A stretch of DNA of 8,388 nt from Pseudomonadota bacterium (lineage in GTDB: Bacteria; Myxococcota; UBA9042; PHBI01): the NCBI GenBank assembly GCA_005772945.1, contig SXIE01000265.1, positions 1-8,388 of the forward strand, written 5' to 3'. Each line of letters begins with the position of its first letter. Position 1 is the first letter of the stretch. Under the pieces are notes generated by a model that saw only the letters and a program-made list of their open reading frames with translations, did no database searches and was not told the origin of the DNA. Positions 1-6,208 of the stretch are shown one piece after another. The translations under genes and the position numbers were made by a program.

Positions 1-51
1 ATACACTTCGACGATCCGACGACGCAGATCGAGAGAAAGAGCTTGTGTCAT
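1..51 (-). CDS. IS630-family transposase, N-terminal fragment (runs off window edge)
   Basis: Reading leftward from an ATG at 49-51, the frame stays open to the window edge and gives 17 residues, MTQALSLDLRRRIVEVY. A basic 'SLDLRxRIV' segment right after the start is typical of the first helix of the helix-turn-helix domain of IS630-family transposases, which cut and paste DNA at TA dinucleotides. A strong Shine-Dalgarno sequence lies four bases upstream and supports this start. The rest of the protein, including the expected DDE catalytic domain, is outside the window, so an intact enzyme cannot be confirmed. Another HTH-type transposase or regulator is possible from so short a piece. It lies on the same strand as the metalloprotease gene, 84 bases beyond that gene's stop. 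Confidence 0.68.
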   Translation of the reverse strand, partial: MTQALSLDLRRRIVEVY

Positions 52-55
52 ACGG

Positions 56-61
56 CCTCCT
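56..61 (-). promoter_or_regulatory. Ribosome binding site of the transposase gene
   Basis: AGGAGG on the minus strand, four bases before the ATG at 51. A second, even fuller anti-SD match (AAGGAGGTC, plus-strand bases 71-79) lies 19 bases from the ATG with no start codon of its own. The tandem arrangement supports a real translation start here but leaves unclear what the outer copy does. Confidence 0.65.
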
Positions 62-79
62 GACCCGGCAGACCTCCTT

Positions 80-123
80 GGATCACACGTTCAGGTGCAA
101 GTCGAGTTTCCGCTCCGTGATCC
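80..123. repeat. Inverted repeat GGATCAC / GTGATCC
   Basis: A perfect 7-base inverted repeat: GGATCAC at 80-86 and GTGATCC at 117-123, separated by 30 bases. It lies between the protease stop and the transposase ribosome binding site. It could be internal structure of the IS terminus or a weak stem that limits read-through from the protease gene into the transposase. The long loop and lack of a T tract make a classical intrinsic terminator unlikely. Confidence 0.35.
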
Positions 124-135
124 CGAGCGGCGCTG

Positions 136-3100
136 TCAGTAGATCCCCTGCCAACTCGGTTCGGGCCCGAGAAACGTCGACGTCGCCTGGTGCAGGAACG
201 CCGGCACCGCCACGTACTGCCTGAGGACCGTGCACGCCCGATTGGCCGCGCACGTGCACTTCGAATTGTCGCGCGTGTCGCAGCCGTCCTTGCCGTCCTG
301 GAAATACCCCTCGGCATCGACTGCCGCCATATTCGGATCGTATTTGACCAGCGGCTGCCCCGTCTTCGCATCCAGCACCGCCTCGTACCACGTCGTCCCA
401 TCCGGGCCCGTCTTGGTCGTCGTCTCGTACGCCTCGGCCATCAGCTCGTTGGCATATTCGAGCACCCGCGCCGCGACCCCCTTCTGCACGACCTTGCCGA
501 AGATCGCCTCGGTCCCGAACGTGCGCGCGACATACGTCTTGCCGCCCGGAAAGTGGAACTCGATGCGGTTGGCAATTCCGGGGTTCGCCTCCGCCCCGAT
601 CTCCCACAACCGCAGCTGATCCAGCCACCACTGTTGCTCATTCTCGGGCAGGTACACCAGCGTCCACGCGATCAAGAACTTCTGCTGCTCCCAGCCGACC
701 TGCGGGTCGAGCACCGCCACATTCGCCGGCGCCGCCGGGTCGTACGGATCGGTGTCCACCTCGCCATAGCTCGAGCACACCTGCGAGTTGCTGTTCGGGA
801 AACACACCTCGGGACCGCTCGGCACCCACCACGAAACCCACCCGATCGGCGTCTTCGGGTACTTCGTCCCGTCGACCACCGGCACGCCGCCCGCGTTGGC
901 CGCCACGCGCGGTCCCTTCAGCATGTCGTCCCCGGTGAGGTTGTTGCCGAGCCAGCGCCGGTAGCCGTCCGGGAACACGTCCGCGACCGACACCGCGCGG
1001 TAACGCGGGTCGTAAAAGTCGCCGCGCGTCGAGCTGATGAAGTTGTCGACCGACTCGGTCATCAAGAGCGCAGCCCACGTCTTGTCGTAGTACGACCCGG
1101 CATTGAGCACATAGTCGCGGTCGTACTCGCCGTGGTTGCTCGACAGCATGTTCTCGAGCGGCCGCCCGCCGAAACCCGCGTTCTGATAGAAGCCGGTCGC
1201 GCCGTTGGGGACCACCACCTTGATCGCCGTCGGCGTGCCCCAGGCGTCCTGGTTCGAGCGATAGACGTCGTCGCCCACCGGCAGGTAGTGCCCGCCCGAT
1301 TGCGGCCGCGCCAAGAGGCGCGCGAAGTGATCGAATGCCATCCCCGCCGTCAGCACGTTCTGCGGGAACCAGCCCGGCGACACCGCCGGCCAGAAGTCGT
1401 CGAAGTTCCAGCCCTCGTCGATGGCGACGTGCTCGTAGATGTTCTTGATGAGCCCGAGGCCCTTGGCGGCGTCGCGCAGCTTTTCGGTGTAGCGCGAGAG
1501 CCCGCGGTTCGCGGCCGCGCGCACGCTGAAGTCCTGCCGACCGCGGCGGTAGTTGTCGAAGATGTGCCCGACCTCCTGCTGCGAGATGAGGAAGTCGAAC
1601 AGCTCGTAGGGATCCGCGCCGTTGTCCATGCGGTACACGGCGACGTTCCCCACGTCGGCCCACTCATCGCTCGCAAACCCGTACGGCACGCGCACGCGTC
1701 CCTTGGCGACATCCTCCGCCGTCTTCGGATCCCGGCACGCCGTATCGCCCTGGCAATCGATCGTCGGTCCGCCCTCGTAGCCGCCACCCGATTCCAAGAT
1801 CGTCGGCTGACGCAGCGAGCCCCATTGCGCGTAGTCCACCGGCACCGTGTCGCAGGTCGTGTACTGCCCATCGACCTGCACGATGTGACCGTCGAACGTC
1901 GCGTCCCACTCGCCCATCGTCGCCGTGTCCCAGGCCGCCGGCCGGTAGACGCTCGGATCGACCGCCCGGCAATTGCGGATGAGCTGAAACGTCTCCTGCA
2001 GCTGCGTGTAGTGGATCTCGTCCGGCCCGATCTGAGGCGCCCACCCGAGAATGCCACCGAAGTTGTCCATCTTGGCGTGAAGCCCCTGGCCGACCGATCC
2101 GCCCACGCGATCGGGGTCGCTCTGCGCGCCGATGTAAGCGTTGCTCTTGGGGTAGTCGGGATCCTGGAACACCGCGACCGCGTCGCCGTAGAACGCGTGC
2201 GTCGCCGCGAAGTCGTAGGCCCCGATGCGCTGGAACTCCTGCGTGACGTCGCCCGGGTACTCCATGATCGACGACTGCATGAACAAGTTGAGGTGGTTGT
2301 CGCGCTCGTTCGGCGTCACCGGATCGAAGTAGCGCGGCCCGACGCAGTCCTCGCCGTCCGCCGACAGCTCGGTGCAGAATTTGCCATTCAGCGCGCCGTT
2401 CTTCGTGCGTAATTGCCAATATTGCGGACGGTAGCCCCAGGCGTCCGACGACGACACGAAGTTGTGGCGGTGCCCCATCGAGTGTCCCATCTCGTGGCCA
2501 ATGACGCCTGTGTGCGCGAGGCTGGCGATGTAGCGGCGCATGCGCTCGGCGCGCACCTGTTGCTCGGCCTTCGATTGACTGGCGTCGAAATTGCCAAATT
2601 TCGCCTGCAGCACCTTGCCGATATTCGCGATGCCGAGCGGCACCGGTGCCTCGTCGAGGACACACGCGCCGCGATGCGCGAGCCCCAGCTCCTTGAGGTT
2701 GCGGTAGTCCCGCTGGATGCTCGGGTTGGCGCCCCGCAGCGGGCTCGCCGCGTTCAGGATGCTCCCGCCGAGCGGCAGCCCCGCGACCCCCGCCAGCGCC
2801 TGCATCATCGGCGTGAGCAGCGCCGCCTCGACCTCGGTCCCCAGCGCCGCCTGTCGCCGCGCCGCGTACATCGGGGCGTTGGCCGAGGCCACTCCGACCC
2901 GCGCGACGACGTGCCGCAGCTCCTGCTTCACCTTGGCGGCCGCCGCGAACGGGCGCGCGTCGCCGCCCGCGCCCGCGTGCTGGCCCGCCTGGCCGCCGCG
3001 CGGGGCCGCCGGCGGACGTCCGCCGTAGGCGCCGACGCGCTTCTCGAGCTCGGCGCGCGTCAGCCGCGGCAGGATGCCGCCATTGGACGCCGCCTCGGAG

Positions 3101-5016
3101 GCCTTCGACCAGTCCTTGATGTACTCGCCCTCGGTGATGGCCTCGATCGGCAGCTCGCCCCCGATATAGCGCGCCGTGTCGACGAGGCGCTGGGCCCAGC
3201 CGTCCGTCACCGACGACCACACGTTGATCGAGGCGCCGATCTTCTCACCCGTCAGCGGGTCGTGCGAGTCCGAGTAGATGCCCCACGGCGATTCGTTCTG
3301 AGGCTCCTTGATGACGTTGACCTGGTGGAAGCGCAGATCGCCGCGCCGCACCCGCAGCGCGTTGTCGCAGGTCGCCGCCAGCTCGGCGGTCGCCGGCTTC
3401 ACGCAGGCCGTGAACGCGACGCCCTCGGGCAATCGCGGCCCACCGCACGCCGCCGGATCGCTCGCCTCGACCGGGCTGTGGCAGAGGACGATCATCTCGT
3501 CCATTCGCGCGAGCGCGATGACACCCTGCGCGTAACTCCGCGCAGCGCCGAGTGAATCGGCCAGCGCGTCGCACGCCGCGCGGTCCTGGTTCTTGTCGAG
3601 GTACGCACGCCCATTCCGGCAGTCGTCGACCTCGCCGGCCAGATCCATCGCGTCGTCATGGTCGTCGGCCTGGCCGTTGTAGACCGGGTACTGCGCGCAA
3701 TCCTCGTCGCGCGTCCGCTGGCACTCCGCGCGGCGCGCGACCATCACCGCCGAGCGCAGCGCGACATCCCATTGGTGCGCCGCAGCCGCCGACGCCTCGA
3801 AGTATTCCGTGTCGCTCTTCTCGCTGTAGTACCAAGTGACCGGTTTCGCCAGGCGGTCGCGGTAGGGCAGGGTGCACTTCTGCGAAAACTCGTCGCAGTG
3901 CGAGCCGCGCCCGATCACCTGGCACTCGTCCTCGGTCCCATCCTGGTCGAGGTCACGGTGCGGGTCCTCGCCGAAGGCGGTCGTCAGCGGCGTGAAGCAC
4001 GGCACCTCGCCCTTCATGTTGGCGGCGTCCGAATAGAAATGGTGGCGCTCCCAGATGTTGTAGCGCGCGATGAAGCGGTGCCACTTCTCGTCGGTCATGC
4101 CGTAGTTGCGCGCATAGCCGTAGCGCTCGGTCATGAACGGCCCGAACGCCTGGAAACGGTACCCGTCCCAGTCCTGCGGCTCGTAGTCGCCTGGGCGGAT
4201 CTTCATGAACGAGTGGCGAATCGTCAGCTCCGACGGATTGCAGTTGCCCGACGGAAACGAGCCCCCCAGAAAGTCGGCCTCGAGGTAGCACGCCGGGAAC
4301 GAGTCGATCCCCCATCCGAACTGCGAGATGTCGATCTCCTGCGGCTCGGCGAAGGCCTTGGTCGTCACGTCGAAATACCCGCCGGGCGCGTCGAAATAGG
4401 GCGCGTCGGGGTCCTTCGGGTCGCTGATATGATAGGCCAGCGGCGTGTATTTGACGCCCCCGCCCATGCCGACCGCGGCGAGTGTGTCGAAGTCGTAGGT
4501 GTCGGTCGCGAGGTTCGTCGACCAGTCGACGCGCATGTATTTGCGCGCGTACCAGGGCCGGTCGCTCGAGTTCTCCTCGGTGATGTTGAGCTGCTCGCCG
4601 GTCGTCGAGTTGTAGGCCTTGGTGATGTCGAAGTGCGAGGTGATGCGGAACGTCGCGGCGATGACGCCGTCGTTGGTCGCGGCCCCCGCGCCCTTGCCGT
4701 CGCTGCCCGGGATGCGCTCGTAGGTGATGCGCGCGATGAGCAGATTCTCGGTCACCTGGAACTTGATGCGCGAGAGCGGTTGCCCGTACGTGCTCGTGAA
4801 GAGCCCGTCGCCGATCGCGCCGAAGCCGACGTCGACCAGCGTCCCCTGCATGTAGAACTCGGGATCGTCCTGGGACCCGTCGAAGTCCTCACCGATGAAG
4901 AACGCCTTGGGCAGGACATCCGGTTGGACGCGGTCGATGGCCGGGCGCTCCTCGGCGCAGGCGGCGGCGCCGAGCGAGGCGGTGATGGCAAGAAACGCGA
5001 TGGAACGGAATGCCAC
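136..5016 (-). CDS. Very large metzincin-type zinc metalloprotease lipoprotein (1626 aa)
   Basis: Predicted exported zinc peptidase. The GTG start at 5014-5016 follows an AAGGAG site by 7 bases and opens a signal peptide (residues 1-19) ending in AAA-Cys20, a slightly atypical lipobox. With Ala after the Cys, outer-membrane anchoring is expected. The zinc motif is HEMGHSMGHRH: ligands H841, H845 and H851, with catalytic base E842. A Met-turn follows at SIMEY, M918. HExxHxxGxxH plus Met-turn defines metzincins, and the following Asn-Phe and long flanks resemble bacterial DUF4953/DUF5117-type zinc-dependent metalloproteases; that subfamily placement is tentative. Residues 355-363 (DLDQDGTED) look like a thrombospondin type 3 calcium-binding repeat. 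Residues about 665-694 form a Gly/Ala/Pro-rich linker before the catalytic part. A Cys cluster (1579, 1587, 1589, 1595) near the C-terminus and many other Cys suggest disulfides and extracytoplasmic folding. Substrate unknown. It is the second gene of an operon with the barrel gene; its C-terminus may be altered by the adjacent IS. Confidence 0.88.
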   Translation of the reverse strand: MAFRSIAFLAITASLGAAACAEERPAIDRVQPDVLPKAFFIGEDFDGSQDDPEFYMQGTLVDVGFGAIGDGLFTSTYGQPLSRIKFQVTENLLIARITYERIPGSDGKGAGAATNDGVIAATFRITSHFDITKAYNSTTGEQLNITEENSSDRPWYARKYMRVDWSTNLATDTYDFDTLAAVGMGGGVKYTPLAYHISDPKDPDAPYFDAPGGYFDVTTKAFAEPQEIDISQFGWGIDSFPACYLEADFLGGSFPSGNCNPSELTIRHSFMKIRPGDYEPQDWDGYRFQAFGPFMTERYGYARNYGMTDEKWHRFIARYNIWERHHFYSDAANMKGEVPCFTPLTTAFGEDPHRDLDQDGTEDECQVIGRGSHCDEFSQKCTLPYRDRLAKPVTWYYSEKSDTEYFEASAAAAHQWDVALRSAVMVARRAECQRTRDEDCAQYPVYNGQADDHDDAMDLAGEVDDCRNGRAYLDKNQDRAACDALADSLGAARSYAQGVIALARMDEMIVLCHSPVEASDPAACGGPRLPEGVAFTACVKPATAELAATCDNALRVRRGDLRFHQVNVIKEPQNESPWGIYSDSHDPLTGEKIGASINVWSSVTDGWAQRLVDTARYIGGELPIEAITEGEYIKDWSKASEAASNGGILPRLTRAELEKRVGAYGGRPPAAPRGGQAGQHAGAGGDARPFAAAAKVKQELRHVVARVGVASANAPMYAARRQAALGTEVEAALLTPMMQALAGVAGLPLGGSILNAASPLRGANPSIQRDYRNLKELGLAHRGACVLDEAPVPLGIANIGKVLQAKFGNFDASQSKAEQQVRAERMRRYIASLAHTGVIGHEMGHSMGHRHNFVSSSDAWGYRPQYWQLRTKNGALNGKFCTELSADGEDCVGPRYFDPVTPNERDNHLNLFMQSSIMEYPGDVTQEFQRIGAYDFAATHAFYGDAVAVFQDPDYPKSNAYIGAQSDPDRVGGSVGQGLHAKMDNFGGILGWAPQIGPDEIHYTQLQETFQLIRNCRAVDPSVYRPAAWDTATMGEWDATFDGHIVQVDGQYTTCDTVPVDYAQWGSLRQPTILESGGGYEGGPTIDCQGDTACRDPKTAEDVAKGRVRVPYGFASDEWADVGNVAVYRMDNGADPYELFDFLISQQEVGHIFDNYRRGRQDFSVRAAANRGLSRYTEKLRDAAKGLGLIKNIYEHVAIDEGWNFDDFWPAVSPGWFPQNVLTAGMAFDHFARLLARPQSGGHYLPVGDDVYRSNQDAWGTPTAIKVVVPNGATGFYQNAGFGGRPLENMLSSNHGEYDRDYVLNAGSYYDKTWAALLMTESVDNFISSTRGDFYDPRYRAVSVADVFPDGYRRWLGNNLTGDDMLKGPRVAANAGGVPVVDGTKYPKTPIGWVSWWVPSGPEVCFPNSNSQVCSSYGEVDTDPYDPAAPANVAVLDPQVGWEQQKFLIAWTLVYLPENEQQWWLDQLRLWEIGAEANPGIANRIEFHFPGGKTYVARTFGTEAIFGKVVQKGVAARVLEYANELMAEAYETTTKTGPDGTTWYEAVLDAKTGQPLVKYDPNMAAVDAEGYFQDGKDGCDTRDNSKCTCAANRACTVLRQYVAVPAFLHQATSTFLGPEPSWQGIY

Positions 5017-5019
5017 GGG

Positions 5020-5027
5020 TCACTCCT
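5020..5027 (-). promoter_or_regulatory. Ribosome binding site of the metalloprotease gene, inside the end of the barrel gene
   Basis: The minus-strand sequence reads GCA AAG GAG TGA CCC GTG. The AAGGAG that serves the protease GTG is also the last two sense codons (Lys-Glu) of the upstream barrel gene, and the intergenic gap is three bases. This supports the GTG at 5016 as the start and implies translational coupling, since ribosomes ending on the first gene sit on the second gene's initiation site. Confidence 0.75.
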
Positions 5028-6033
5028 TTGCGAGGTCGGCGACGAGCGCGGCGACATCGAGGCGAAGGTCGAGATAGAGCGCAGTGTAGCGGTTGAAGAA
5101 CGGTGCGTAGTGATGCCCATCGGGCGTCAGCTGCGGGTTGACCGTGGTCGCGCCGAGGCCGATGTCGAGCGGCTTCCAGGGATGGAATGACACGCCGATA
5201 TCACCGACGAGCGCGTAGCGATTGTCGGTCGGCGCGATGGTGACGAGCGACACGCGATCGTCGTCGACGTCGTCGTAGAGCCAGCTCACGACGACCGCGA
5301 AGCTCGCCGACACGTCGAGCCATTCGGTGATCCCGAGTGACACGTCGAAGGCGTTCGAGAGGCGGTAGCTGGCGTTGCGCGCGCCGGTCGTGAGGAAGCG
5401 ATCGCACGCTTCGCCGCGACAGCCCGCGATGAGCGGCGTCTCCGTCTCGCTGGTCGTGAAGCGATGAAACGTCTTGGTGAAACGGAACGTGTAGCCGAAG
5501 GTCAGGCCCTCGAGCACCTCGTCGAATGTCTTCGCGAGCCGGAGACTCGGGCTGAGGCCCATGATCACGGTGTCGCCCTGCGAGGCGAGCGAGGCCGGAA
5601 GGGTCACGCCAAGGCTCGCCGAGATGTCGATGTCGGCCCACGGGACTTTGGCGAAATTGCTAGCGCCGAGACGGATTGCGACATCGTTGAGGAGCGTCTC
5701 GCCGCGCTGCGTCGTGTCGTCGGCGTTCGTCAGCTCGTGCTGAAAACCCACCGTGACGCCGACGTTGAACACATCCCCTATCCAGAGGCGCGGCGCGAAC
5801 TCGACCTCCATCACCCAGGTCGGGTTGTAGGTGAGCTCGGCCGACTTATCGAGCGTCAGCGCCGAGATCCAATTGCGGTACGACACCTCGGAGCCGCGAT
5901 ACATGGGCCGCGCCGGCTTCTTTGCAGGCAACACCGCCGCCACCGCCGGAGTCGGCGACTCGGCGCGGACGCCGCCCAGCGGGCCGCCGACGCCGATCGA
6001 CAGAAGACACAAACCAACCCACGCGCAACGCAC
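5020..6033 (-). CDS. Predicted outer-membrane beta-barrel protein (337 aa), unrecognised family
   Basis: The open frame extends upstream to 6462, but the GTG at 6031-6033 is preferred. It has GGAGG four bases upstream and begins a clear signal peptide (hydrophobic residues 4-22, probable cleavage after VRA24). From about residue 50 the mature protein alternates hydrophobic and polar residues in strands ended by short polar turns. Examples are WVMEVEFAPRLWIG, FNVGVTVGFQHEL, DIDISASLGVTLP, LTFGYTFRFTKTF, LDVSASFAVVVSWLY and YLDLRLDVAAL. This pattern fits an outer-membrane beta-barrel. C205 and C210 could form a disulfide in an external loop. The C-terminus ends Lys-Glu rather than the usual aromatic residue of BAM substrates, which is unusual. 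No specific family is recognised; a pore, an adhesin-like barrel or a partner that presents or exports the downstream protease are all possible. It is the first gene of the operon. Confidence 0.75.
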   Translation of the reverse strand: MRCAWVGLCLLSIGVGGPLGGVRAESPTPAVAAVLPAKKPARPMYRGSEVSYRNWISALTLDKSAELTYNPTWVMEVEFAPRLWIGDVFNVGVTVGFQHELTNADDTTQRGETLLNDVAIRLGASNFAKVPWADIDISASLGVTLPASLASQGDTVIMGLSPSLRLAKTFDEVLEGLTFGYTFRFTKTFHRFTTSETETPLIAGCRGEACDRFLTTGARNASYRLSNAFDVSLGITEWLDVSASFAVVVSWLYDDVDDDRVSLVTIAPTDNRYALVGDIGVSFHPWKPLDIGLGATTVNPQLTPDGHHYAPFFNRYTALYLDLRLDVAALVADLAKE

Positions 6034-6208
6034 GTTGCCTCCGGAGTGACGTTCGGGCGGACCATACGTGAATCGCTCCAGGTCGCACAGTTCACACTTC
6101 AGGACCGCACGCAGCGCGGCCCCGCGCAAGGGCGTGGGCCCCATCGCCGCGCCTCCCACACCGCCAAGACCGCGCGCGCGAACCCAGCTCGTGCTTGAAG
6201 TCGCCGGC
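6034..6208. promoter_or_regulatory. Divergent intergenic region with presumed promoters of both flanking genes
   Basis: The 175 bases between the barrel gene (leftward) and the decarboxylase gene (rightward) must hold the start of both transcripts unless one is leaderless or read from elsewhere. On the minus strand TATGGT (plus-strand bases 6061-6066) is a passable -10 element, giving a leader of about 20 bases before the barrel GTG. No convincing -35 lies at 16-18 bases. A small direct repeat CACA-GTT-CACA lies near 6086-6096. No clear promoter for the decarboxylase is visible. All of this is weak evidence. Confidence 0.3.
6038..6042 (-). promoter_or_regulatory. Ribosome binding site of the beta-barrel gene
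   Basis: GGAGG on the minus strand, four bases before the GTG at 6031-6033. Together with the signal peptide that starts there, it fixes the start of the barrel gene and excludes the long Arg/Ala/Ser-rich upstream extension of the open frame. Confidence 0.7.

Larger units (their letters stand above)
1..139 (-). mobile_element. Probable IS630-like insertion sequence, one terminus (partial)
   Basis: The transposase-like start at 51 and the proximity to the end of the metalloprotease gene suggest that the left part of the window is one end of an insertion sequence. IS630-family elements insert at TA and leave it flanking each end. Between the transposase start and the protease C-terminus the only TA is at 140-141, which would place the IS terminus at base 139 and give an 88-base untranslated leader before the transposase. 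That length is reasonable for this family. The terminal inverted repeat cannot be verified because the other end is not in the window. The boundary is inference; the transposase similarity is the observation. Confidence 0.5.

Noticed and set aside
190..2412. A 740-codon plus-strand open frame opposite the metalloprotease
   Set aside because: It is antisense to a gene with a signal peptide and catalytic motif. Its product is Arg/Val/His/Asp-rich with no recognisable domain, as expected from the complement of a GC-rich coding frame.
1664..3220. A 518-codon minus-strand open frame overlapping the metalloprotease in another frame
   Set aside because: Arg/Gly/Ala-rich out-of-frame shadow; the metalloprotease frame carries the HExxH motif and signal peptide and needs no frameshift.
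2413..3555. A 380-codon plus-strand open frame
   Set aside because: Antisense shadow of the metalloprotease gene, Arg/Leu/Ala-rich with no motif.
3658..5190. A 510-codon plus-strand open frame spanning the barrel-protease junction
   Set aside because: Same low-information Arg/Val/Ala composition, antisense to both real genes and crossing their junction.
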